DNA of 64,000 nt from Meconema thalassinum (taxonomy: Eukaryota; Arthropoda; Insecta; Orthoptera; Tettigoniidae), in assembly GCA_946902985.2 (NCBI GenBank), contig OX336389.2:978456084-978520083 (forward strand), written 5' to 3'. Shown one piece after another: positions 54,539 through 64,000 of the stretch. A program made the position numbers and the translations under genes. Position 1 is the first letter of the stretch. Every line of letters begins with the position of its first letter. The notes under the pieces were generated by a model. The model searched no databases and was not told the origin of the DNA. It was given only the letters and a program-made list of their open reading frames with translations.

Positions 54539-55308
54539 GCAAGACAATCTCCAACCTCCGCTAAGCTATGCTGATGGCTAGTTCGGAGGAAGAGCTGGCA
54601 GAACTTTTACAACGCACAGAGAGGTTCAGTGAAGAAGAAGGCCTTAAACTAAACAGAACCAAGTGTTACTTGATGGTAGTAGACAGACAGCATGCATTAC
54701 CTCGTCCTTTCCAGCTAATACGAGATATCGATCACAAGGAAGAAATAGTCTACCTAGGAGTTCACATTTCCACTAAGGGAAACTGCGAAGGAGAAATTAA
54801 AAGAAGAATAGGTATGGCTAAGGAAGCACTGTCTAGTCTAACAAGAATAAGGAAAGATCATCATATTACCAAGGAAACGAAGAAGCAACTGGTTCAAGCT
54901 TTGGTATTTCCTATCGTCACGTATGGCTCCGAGTCCCGGACCATAAATGCTGCATGCCGTTATCGAAGAATACTAAAAATATCGTGGATAGCAAGAAGAA
55001 CAAATGAATCTATTCTGAAGGAGCTAAGAATTGCTCCTAAAGCTCGCTTACTCCTAAACATACAAAGGCAAATGTTGAGATTTTTCGGCCACGTCATCCG
55101 GTGAGATGGCATTGAGAAGTGTATCATCCAGGGTAAAGATGACGGAAAACAGCTGAGGAGACGTGCCCCGAACCGGTACCTTGACCAGATAAAGAGTCTG
55201 ACTAATCTGCCACTTCAGAAATTAATGCACACAGCAGAAGACCGCGGTGTACGGCGGGGTATTGTTAACGGACATGACATTAGTACGACCAAGAAGAAGA
55301 ACTGTAAC
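54539..55308 (+). pseudogene. LINE reverse transcriptase C-terminal fragment
   Basis: It starts at the catalytic box, reading LSYADG with the second Asp lost by a small deletion/shift. It continues SSEEELAELLQRTERFSEEEGLKLNRTK, YLGVHISTKG, VTYGSESRT, ARRTNESILKEL and FFGHVIR, where a TGA stops the frame (55102). The tail continues to HTAEDRGVRRG and ends near an (AAG)n stretch at 55302. It is inactive. Confidence 0.85.
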
Positions 55309-56960
55309 CAAGTTACTTGTGAAAAGTCCCGGAGAAATCAAGGCCTGAAAAATGGCTTGCAATAAGTTTGAGGAACTCCCAGTCCTAGGAGATTACTGTA
55401 GTTACCAGAAACCTTGGAACCTTCAACTCTCATACTTGTTCCTGATCACCTCGAAAATCGTCAGACAGACTGTGAATCATAATTGTTTAAATCTTCTTAG
55501 TTTTCCTTAATTATTATCAATTATCAAACATAATAATGTTAGCTCAGTTACAGTCTTGCATAATTCAGTAATTATTTAATCGTTCCAATATCATCATTTA
55601 ATTATTATTATAATCATCATTCTGATTTATTGCAATCATTATACTGTTCAATTATAAGTCAGAGTATTCCTAAAAATCCCTGGAACTTCATCTTATGTTT
55701 GGTTTAAATAACCATCTATGTTTAACCAAATAGGCTATGGAAAAATACTACTGTAATAATAAAGTGTGTAAAACAGTGTGAAAAACAACACGCTACTAAG
55801 GATTATCAAAAAGTTAACATAAATTCATAACTCATATGCTCATGGAATTCTGTAACTCAAAAACGGATTACAGATGGACATAGTAATTTCAGTTGTCATT
55901 TACCTTACGACGTCTTAGGATATTTTTAGGATCACCTCTATAATGCTTCCAAGTTCCCAATAAGCTCCATATTCATCTAAGATGTTGTGAAGTCGTGCTG
56001 GAAAAATCGTCATCTATTTCCGAAGGTCGATGTAGATGTTCCTTGAAGTTCTCGAAAATCTCGAAGTCAGAAATCCCCCAAAAGATTGGTGATCTCTACG
56101 TCACGTGGGTTCCTTCAGGATCAATGCTCATCTCTCCATTGTCGTCTCTTGTAGTATTGAGCGCCATGGTAAATTTGAAATGTGTCATCAGCTGTTCACT
56201 TCTCTCTTTCCTGGCTGAATGTTAGTTTCTGATCAAAATGAATGAACTCCATGATAGGCGTTATTGCTGCATGCCACTGCATCTTCGAGCTTGCCAATAA
56301 TGTTCACTACTTGTGATGTGCAAAGTTCTATATGCGCTTTTTCCTAAAAATATCATTCACAGTACTTCTAGAGCGCCCTGTAGTTCCGTACCTGCATCTC
56401 CTGCTGATTAACTCTTAATGAATTTCAAAATGCACTGCCTTAAAAATGCATGGATATTTCAAGATTATACTACCGTGGTTGCCTGTGCACTATTGGGTAA
56501 GATTCCTTGAAGTTCTCCCTTCCATCTGATGCAAGCAGAATGTTGCTAGCCGGCTAGTAACTTAAACTGCGAGTGAGCTTATTCACCTCCAGTCTCTTTC
56601 ACTCCTTTGCAGAGCCGTGCGACGTGCTTGCACTCAAGGCATGCTCACGCTATAAAACTGTGGTATTAAGTTCAGCACTTTCCTCAAACACGGTATATTG
56701 TGCCATCAGATGCTCGACTATGTTAAATTGTACTCAAGGCTTCTTGTACTGCGCCTTCTACGCTGTGGTTTTGATATTGTACTCGGAGCTGTTGTGTTAA
56801 AAACTGTACTTCAAGCTGTCATGGTAATAACTGTCCTTCTCACAGATCTCTTGTTTCCCAGCGGGAGATGGGGATGAGCTCAGAAAGTGGCTGTCTCCCT
56901 TCTGGCTGATGCAATTAAAAATATAAATGATTCTTTTCTCGTCGCATGGTTATACTTGAC
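55309..56960. other. Spacer without recognised gene
   Basis: No element ends or coding motifs found. Minus-strand sequence near 56180-55990 has a short frame broken by a stop (MALNTTRDDNGEMS...), unidentified. Confidence 0.35.
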
Positions 56961-58700
56961 TTATTTCCTGTAACTCCTAAGTGTAGCATAGGGCATCAAC
57001 AAATTTCCGCCATCGGACTTGGTTCTGCACCATGGTCTTGATCTCAGTCCAGGTCTTCCCATAATTCTCAATGCCACCTCCACCTCCAGGTGTTCCTCGG
57101 CCTGTCTCTTCCTAGTGTCTTGTAGGTTTCCATTCCAGTGTTTTTCTGGTGATGTTGTTTTTATCACGTCATAGCATGTGTCTGATCCAACTCCATTTCC
57201 TGCGACACATCTCAATGTCAATAGGTGTTTGTTTATAGGAGCAGATGACCTCGTAGTTCTGCCCCTTAAAACAACAATAACAAACTTAGTTCTGTTCCCT
57301 AGTTCTTCATTGGAAATGATCTGTGGTCACCATATCCTCAGACTCTTGTTCACGAAAGTCTGAAGACTTCTGATTAGTTGTTTATTTGTTTTCCAGGTTT
57401 CACAACCATAGAGCAGGACCGAATTGACATTCGTATTAATGATGCGCAGTTTAGTGTTGATGTTAAGCTCTCGAGATCTCAAGATCGGTCTTAGCATTGC
57501 AAATGCACCTTTGGCCTCATTAACCCTATTCTTAATATCTTCTATGGTTCCTCCATCTGTGGTGACAATACTTCCCAGGTAACGCGACTGTTGGACTCGT
57601 TCTAAATCTTGTGTTTTTAGGAACAGTTGAGAATTGTTGCGGTTCTTGTATCTCATCTCCTTAGTCTTCTTCGCATTAATCTTCAGTCCCACCTCTGAGG
57701 CTTCTACTCTCAAATCATTCAACTTCGTTTCCATATCCTTAAAGCTGCTGGTTAGCAGACACAAGTCATCTGCGAAGTCCAAGTCCTCCAGCCTGTCTGT
57801 CAGTCCCCATTGTATGCCTCTCCGTCGGTTCATCACTTTCCTCATCATCAAATCTAGTACCATAAGAAATAGTATCGGTGACAACAGGCATCCTTGCTTA
57901 ACCCCGGTGTTAACTGGGATGGGCTCTGACAGCATCCCTTGGTTCTGGACTTGGCATGTGTAGTCATTGAACATCTCCTTGACTATGTTAATGATTTTTC
58001 CTGGAATCCCAAACTCTTTCATCGCTCTCCACATACTTTTTCTCATGACACTATCATGTGCCTCTCAAAGTCTACAAATAACACATACAGTGAGAACTGA
58101 AGTTCAGTGGACTGTTCCATGATTATGCGTAGGGTGTGGAACTGGTCCGTGCATGAGTAACCTTCTCTAAATCCCACTTGTCTCTCCTCAGCTTTTGGTT
58201 AAATTCCTGCTTTATTCGGTTCAAAATAACTCGTGGTATCGAAAGGAGAGTAATCCCTCTCCAGTTATCACAGTCTGTAAGGTCTCCTTTCTTCGGAAGC
58301 TTGATCAACAGCTCCTTCTTCCACTCGACTGGTATCTTTTCTTGTTCCCAGATCTCCTGAATAATGGAAGCGGAATATCTGCTGACGCTTCGATATACAT
58401 TTTCAGTGCCTCCGGTGCGATATTGTCTAGTCCTGCAGCCTTGCCATTCTTGAGTTGTTTGATGGCCCTTTAAATCTCTAGTCTCGATGGTTGTTCCAAA
58501 CTGATAACAGCGTCTTCATGTTCATCCTCTGCTGGTTCTTCTTCCTCTTGAGCTGTTAACACGATTTAAAATTTCCAAAAAGTGCTCTCCATCGTTCTAG
58601 TGGTTCATTCTGGTTGGTCAATAATTTCCCATCTTTGGCTTTCACCGGATACTCATAAATTATTTCTTGAATTATGCTGCTTTCTTTATTGATGCCTGTT
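56961..58700 (-). pseudogene. Decayed LINE (RT and C-terminus)
   Basis: Minus strand, in order: IKLPKKGDLTDCDNWRGITL (58308 side), a readable block RSCTDQFHTLRIIMEQ, an RT frame at 58046-57327 (VKQGCLLSPILFLMVLDLMM, LDFADDLCLLTSSF, LKINAKKTKEM, YLGSIVTTDGG, LLYGCETWKTNKQ), and a C-terminal piece ending at 56961 (WNGNLQDTRKRQAEEHLE in place of the usual WNPQG..KRGRPR). Frameshifts and a 43-nt insertion (57239-57281) break it. Upstream endonuclease not seen. Confidence 0.85.
57239..57281 (+). mobile_element. 43-nt stem-loop insertion
   Basis: GCAGATGACCTCGTAGTTCT and CCCCTTAAAACAACAATAAC closely match 45323-45368. GCAGA and TCTGC can pair across the loop. It interrupts the LINE C-terminal coding region. 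No clear target duplication was seen. Confidence 0.6.
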
Positions 58701-58945
58701 GTACTAGCATCGTTGCATTCTTTTACAATACAATAGAGTTGCTACACGACATATTTTTACTTCATTGTAACTTGGGTCAAGACAGCAACATATTGCCTCC
58801 CCATCTCATGACGTAATCAAGTCCAACATGCTCTGGACTTGACCGGCCTGCTGCGTATTGAAAAGCATAATTGCTATATGGTCGTTACGACAATCTTTAT
58901 ATTTCTAAATATTTGTACAATTTTAAACCTCAACTCTTAATGATC

Positions 58946-58988
58946 AGGATCTGATGATGACCGTGTGACAATCGAAACGCGTAATCCT
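58946..58988 (+). ncRNA. Hammerhead ribozyme-like motif
   Basis: AGGAT (58946-58950), CTGATGA (58951-58957), a 16-base stem II region, GAAA (58974-58977), palindromic ACGCGT (58977-58982), A at the cleavage position (58983), then ATCCT (58984-58988), which pairs perfectly with AGGAT as stem I. Core bases are all present. The very short self-complementary stem III is characteristic of hammerheads in Penelope-like elements and retrozymes, which work as dimers. Stem II is weak here (GA/TC only), so this copy may be slow or dead. Confidence 0.6.
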
Positions 58989-59992
58989 AAAATTCCCCTT
59001 TATCAGTGAATGACATTAATATATGTAATTTCTTTCAGTGTGTGTTATACATATAGTTACTCCACCTAATCAAATTAGGCAAGGCGTGTTGACCGACTGA
59101 AAAGTATCAATTGATAGTTTGTGTAGGCAACACTGAAAATATAGCTTTAAAAATTCATTTCACTTTTTCAGGCCACCAGGATGCTTCGCCCACACCTTCA
59201 TTCCATTTTCATCCATCCTTTAACGTAATCGTGAAGAACAATTCCACGCAGGATATTATCCTTGGGAACAATTTTCCTCTTAAAAATCACGAGTGGGGGT
59301 TCCATCTGTCATCAGCACAACATGACAAAACAATACAGTAATGTTCTTTTTTTTTTACATGGCATGATGTTTTAATTGTGTTTCACCTTTATTATGAACA
59401 GTTCTATTCGATGGTACATCGAAAGTGATGTGAACTACATCCATATTGCCAATCTGACGAAATTCCAACAGAGGTTTCTAAAGTGCATTGATAACATATC
59501 AACAAAATACATTTTGTATTGATAGGGCAGACAAATTTCACCTCTATGAGTCCATACAGATCCAACATAAGAATACAAAAACTTAAAAACATGGTTAAAT
59601 TCATGTCATATTACAAATCTATGCAGTTTTGCATCAGATTCAGCTAGCATTCTTTTGTGAGTGAACGAGAGGAGTTCATGTCTCATCATAAAATGATAAT
59701 ATCAAGCAACTGTTCCCTTGAAGTCTGCGAAGTAGTGTGCTGCCACCAACTTCCTTGCTCTGCTGATGATCATTTTTTAGTGGACACAGATATGCCATTG
59801 TTTCGATGATGTGTCACTCACGGCTTCAACTCTACTTCTAGCTGTGGCCATCTTGCAGCATGCATTTGAAAATAATGTTTACTTTTCCCATGTTTAACAA
59901 TCAATTCTCCTGCTTGTGCCACTCATAAGTCATCTTATCAATAAGTGGTGGTATGAAGTGTCTCCTGTTGCCCTATTGGCGTATTCTTTTGA
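58989..59992. other. Spacer
   Basis: No gene recognised. Possibly part of the Penelope-like element that carries the ribozyme motif, but no RT or GIY-YIG motif was found. Confidence 0.35.
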
Positions 59993-61286
59993 AAACTACA
60001 TGTTCGCTTTTGCGAATAGGTTGGTTAGTATTCTTTGCGTGTTTCCCTTCGGGTGTGAAACACTCTCTTATCTAACTGCCCCATTATAGTATTATTGTTT
60101 TCTTCCATGCAGTGCGATCACGGTTACATATATAAAACATGATATGTCTATTTAATTACTTATTTTGTTCAATGTACTTACCATACGCTCGGAGTGTTGT
60201 AGACCACCTCCGCACTTTTCGAAGTTTATATCTGGTCTGGCCTCTCTCCTCCGAGTGTCATCTTGGCGTATCAAGTGTCTGACCAGTGATTGGCTGTTCG
60301 GCTCTCCCCCCGTCCTGGTGACGTCATTTTGGATATATATTCCGAATGGTCATTCCTGAATCTGCTGGACTCTACAGGGATCCCGCCTGGGACTCTGGCG
60401 GGCTACAGTCCTGGACTACTTGATTTTCTTAGACGTCACTTCAAGATCCTACCAGTACCCTCAACAAGAGGAGGAAGTTCTCTTTTCAACATCTAGAATC
60501 CCTACCTGGGTTTCTTGGCCTGGTTTGTGGTCCAGACAAATTACCACTGATTTCTCTGGCTGTGATGCGGTTGGCCACTGCCGTCTCATCTTAACGACTA
60601 TTGAGTTGCTGTGGGAACTCCAATCTGCCCACGCATGGAGGATCGCCGAGATATTGGATGGCCTAACAGGGGCTTTTTTTGCAGGCCACGGCCGCCTCAT
60701 TGTCACTTTCATTGACCAATGAGATAAGAACAAACGCCAATCAGGAGCCATTCAGGATAGGTTCTCAACATATACGAACTCTTAAATTTCAATTTTATGA
60801 ACTTTTTTGATTATCTAGGGCTTCTGCTAGCCAGACCCTCACAATTGTTGGAATGTCAATTGTTATTTATTGTTAATAGTTTTAACCTCTGCCAGTCATT
60901 AAGAGGTCTTTATTCTTGAAGTTGAACTTCATCATTCTGGTTGGTTTACTCCATATTAGCTTTTTCAGCCTTGTTGCAATTTCTAATTATAATGTCAAAA
61001 GGAGAATAAATCAAGAAAAATTTCTTACTTTGGTCTATCACATAAGTTTCCCTTATCCGCACGTCACTCCTATAATTTTTCAATCTGTCAAAATCCCCTT
61101 TGCAGAGGATTGGTCAAGATGCATTCCGACCTCCAATCATATGGTACCTCAACCCTGGGAGAGATCTAAAGGTAGTCTTTACCTCAAACCCAGAACCTTT
61201 AGCTAGGGACTACAAAATTCTATTCTTGGAAAAATATATATATATAAACTGTGTAATCTAATATTTCTTAAATATTTCAGTTTACC
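59993..61286 (+). other. Possible LTR and leader of the BEL/Pao element
   Basis: A candidate LTR starts TGTTCGC (about 59993) and ends CCTCACA (about 60843); only one copy is in the window, so this cannot be confirmed. The leader ends with TATTTCAG just before the gag ATG. Confidence 0.3.
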
Positions 61287-62576
61287 ATGGCCAGGTGCAG
61301 GAAATCTGTCAGGAGGCCCAGACAGTCCCATCATGGAACAAAAACAACTCTATTGCCAGAAAGCAAGTCTCAGCCTGGTGCCATCAGGAGAGCGGTGAGT
61401 CATTCCATATCTCCAGCTATGCCGGCAATAGAAGATAAGTTGTTGAACTCACGGGCTGCCTACATAGGTCAACTTACCCGGTTTCAGAAATATTTAACTA
61501 CCTTACCTAAACAAGAGCAAAACCTTGATATCACTTCTCAGCGCTTAAACGCTTCTGAACAAGCTTATGAAAAATATGACCTCGTACAGCTTGAAATCGA
61601 AATTAAAGACCCCGACCATCAGTTGGATAGGGAAGAAGTCAGAAGCAATTATTTCAAAACTCATGCTCAGGCGGTGGCCCTAGTCAGATCTTTGACCCTG
61701 GCGTTGAAGGTTGAGGAAAATCAAAAGAGAATCGATAATAATGAACGTAGTGTCAAACCATTATTACCCAAAATTGAAATTCCGCATTTTGCCGGTAAAG
61801 AAGATATGTGGCAATCATTCTTTGAATTGTTTAGTTCCTTGGTACATGACAAGAATACGCTTCCAGAAATTAAAAAATTCCATTATTTAAAATCCATGTT
61901 GCAACGTATAAAGGAACTTCCTTTAACAGGAGAAAACTATAACATTGCCATAGATCTACTTAATGAGTATGGTAATGGAAGATTATGTATTCAAAGGCAT
62001 ATTCAGGCCTTATTTAATTTACCTGCCTTGCGCGCTGACAGTCTGTCAACACTGCAGGCTTTAGGCGCCACTGCCCAATTAGACGTCAGAGCACTGGCAC
62101 GTTTGAATCAGCCGGTGGAACATTGGGATCTGTTCTTACTCCATCTAGTTACTTCTAAATTTGATCCAGCAAGTTTAAAAGCATGGGAGATTGAAATAAC
62201 GAACAACACTCCATATACTTATGACTCATTGCTTAAATTTATAAATAATAGGTGTCAGGTTTTGTCAGCCGTAGCCTGTCAAACGTTAGGTGTTTCAAAT
62301 AGCAAGTCTCATGTTGTCAAACCAGTCAGTACTGATAAAAAGGTAAACAAATCTAGTGTATTTACTGCACAAAATAAAACAGCAGATTGTATTCTTTGTG
62401 CAAATTCTCACAGGTTATACTTTTGTGTCACCTTCGAAACTCTTTCTACTGACGAGAGATGTAAAATCGTCTCTCAGAACAGATATTGTTTCATCTGTCT
62501 GTCAGACAGGCATGTTTTGTCTGATTGTTTATCTAATAACACATGTATGCATTCCAAGGCTCAACATCACACTTAA
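61287..62576 (+). CDS. BEL/Pao Gag
   Basis: ATG start, 429 codons. The N-terminal half has helical segments. The central part (about 165-330) matches the Pao-type gag pattern (LPKIEIPHFAGKEDMWQSFF, FHYLKSML, IAIDLLNEYGN). The C-terminus carries two CCHC knuckles, CILCANSHRLYFC and CFICLSDRHVLSDC (about 368-415), then C..H..HHT. It would form the element particle and bind RNA. In BEL elements gag and pol are normally one frame; here a stop at 62574-62576 ends it within the zinc region. Confidence 0.88.
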   Translation: MARCRKSVRRPRQSHHGTKTTLLPESKSQPGAIRRAVSHSISPAMPAIEDKLLNSRAAYIGQLTRFQKYLTTLPKQEQNLDITSQRLNASEQAYEKYDLVQLEIEIKDPDHQLDREEVRSNYFKTHAQAVALVRSLTLALKVEENQKRIDNNERSVKPLLPKIEIPHFAGKEDMWQSFFELFSSLVHDKNTLPEIKKFHYLKSMLQRIKELPLTGENYNIAIDLLNEYGNGRLCIQRHIQALFNLPALRADSLSTLQALGATAQLDVRALARLNQPVEHWDLFLLHLVTSKFDPASLKAWEIEITNNTPYTYDSLLKFINNRCQVLSAVACQTLGVSNSKSHVVKPVSTDKKVNKSSVFTAQNKTADCILCANSHRLYFCVTFETLSTDERCKIVSQNRYCFICLSDRHVLSDCLSNNTCMHSKAQHHT

Positions 62577-64000
62577 CTTCATAGATTTGAAAAGCCACGT
62601 CCGGGTCCTTCCCCCGGAAGTTCAAAAAGTACAACTTCACCAGCCAAGGCAGAATCCTATATTCAGAACGTTGGGTCTATCCGTAGCTCCCAAGTCTCAT
62701 AGTCAACAGTATTATTGAAAGTTCAGGACTCTTCTGGTAGATGGCTACAACCACGTGCCTTATTGGACAATGCCCCCCACTCATGATTTTATAAGTGAGC
62801 GCCTTATTGTCTTCAAAAACAACCTACGTTGATTCAGGCAACTGGTATTAATAACAGTAATGTTCAATCTCTGCATTTTGTCAGAATTCAAATCAAAGAT
62901 GCTGTTCATTTCAATACAACATTAAATTTAAATTGTCTTCTTTTGAAATTAGAAATTGGCAATTTCCTCATGACATTCAGTTGGCAGATCCAACCTTTAA
63001 TACAAGTGCTCCTGTAGATATCATACTTAGTGCCAATGTATTTTGGCAATGCCTCCTCACCTCCAAAGTCAAAATATTACCAGGTGTGTTTGCTCATCAT
63101 ACCAAATTAGGTTGGTTAGTAACGGGTCAAGTTCCTCGTAATTCACTCCAAATTCTTTCACAATGTCATTTTGTCAATACTAGTCTTGATCAAAACCTAG
63201 AAAGATTTTGGAAAATCGAAACTATCGATTCTGTTTAACCTTCCTGTTGAAAATGAAATGTGCGAAAAATTGTTGTGCGAAACTACTACACACACTCCAG
63301 AGGGTAGATTTGTTGTAACCATGCCTCACGAGGACAATCCACCTCTTCTACTTGAATCGCATCCTACAGATCTCCGAGCACTTTATGCTGTTGAAAACAA
63401 ATTTAAACGCGACCCTGTGGTCAAAATTCAATATTCTAAATTTATGGAGTATGAAGCACTCGACCACATGGAAATTGTCACTAAGAGGGATGACGATTCT
63501 TATATTCCATCTGGAGTAGTTTATCTGAATCACCATCCTGTCTGGTAGAATGACATGTTAAAAGAAAATATAAGAGTGGTCTTCAATGGCTCCGCTTTGG
63601 ATGCCAACAGAATTTCTTTGAACGATACTCTATTATCTGGCCCCCCTATTCAATCTGATCTTTCGTCTGTTTTCGCTTATTTCCTATCGCCGTGATATCT
63701 CATATCAAGCAAATGTATCGACCAATTTTGATTTATCAACAACAGCGCGATCTTCAAAGAATTCTTTGGCGTGACGAGCCTACCAAACCTGTCAAGATTT
63801 TTCAATTAAAGACAGTCACTTATGGACTGAAACCTTCTGCTTTCTTAGCTATACCCACTTGGAAATTATTAGCTGACCAGAATGGGCCATTGTTTTCTCC
63901 TAAAGCTTCTAAAGCTTTAAAGTCGTCATTTTTCTTCATTCCTTTGAATCTGTATCAGAAGCACTTCAAGTCCCTAAAGACTTAACATGTTTGCTTTTAG
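62577..64000 (+). pseudogene. BEL/Pao pol, decayed and cut by the window end
   Basis: Pieces in several frames: protease-linked region (62933-63238: LADPTFNTSAPVDIILSANV, TKLGWLVTGQ, NLERFWKIE), then 63258-63548 (MCEKLLCETTTHTPEGRFVV, FMEYEALDHME), then NIRVVFNGSALDANRISLND and LLSGPPIQ, then RT sequence (IKQMYR, QQRDLQRILWRDE, FQLKTVTYGLKPSAFLAI). The catalytic YVDD region near 63925 is lost to a frame change. It continues beyond the window. Confidence 0.85.

Noticed and set aside
60461..60751. Minus-strand frame as a missing DFFB exon
   Set aside because: No CIDE-N-like motif or fitting splice sites; it lies in the probable BEL/Pao LTR region.

Overview
This window is genomic DNA of an animal, almost certainly an insect. 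It holds the last two coding exons of one host gene and is otherwise built from transposable elements. The tRNA-derived SINEs and other dispersed repeats look like types I associate with polyneopteran (orthopteroid) insects; that is recollection and was not checked. Many open frames begin without ATG and have no bacterial-style signals, so frames were judged by homology-like motifs rather than by length.

Host gene: the minus strand carries the nuclease end of DFFB/CAD (caspase-activated DNase). One exon is at 51048-50676 and the terminal exon at 24337-24106. The exons join in frame across a 26.3 kb intron, which contains most of the mobile elements described here. Upstream exons, including the CIDE-N domain, were not found and probably lie to the right of the window or in short exons I could not recognise.

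Left third (1-17 kb): a young Ty3/gypsy-type LTR retrotransposon (1518-16561) with exceptionally long LTRs (about 4.45 kb), an intact 850-residue gag, and an intact protease-RT-RNase H-integrase frame reached through a probable -1 frameshift site. Its 5' LTR is shared with a second copy whose integrase end fills 1-1431, so the elements are in tandem. The array ends inside an old hAT-like gene.

17-25 kb: a deleted mariner, a BEL/Pao pol fragment split by a SINE, a Tigger/pogo derivative, a MITE-like element with matching ends, tRNA-like repeats, and the terminal DFFB exon.

25-46 kb: a CR1-like LINE (ORF1 with an esterase-type domain) is interrupted by a second, decayed gypsy-like element (30180-39248) flanked by a 4-bp ACCT target duplication. 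A long-inverted-repeat DDE transposon (39945-45758) is interrupted by a full-length LINE with an intact 992-codon frame and a 10-bp target duplication.

46-64 kb: short retroposons sharing a 3' stem-loop, a 29-bp minisatellite, two hammerhead-like motifs, nested SINEs, the second DFFB exon, three more LINE fragments, and the 5' part of a BEL/Pao element.

The most unusual items are the 4.45 kb LTR element and its tandem form, a possible spliced small ORF inside the LTR of the second gypsy element, PBS-like tandem modules at the end of that LTR, 43-46 nt insertions that appear to consist only of a retroposon 3' stem-loop, and hammerhead-like motifs.
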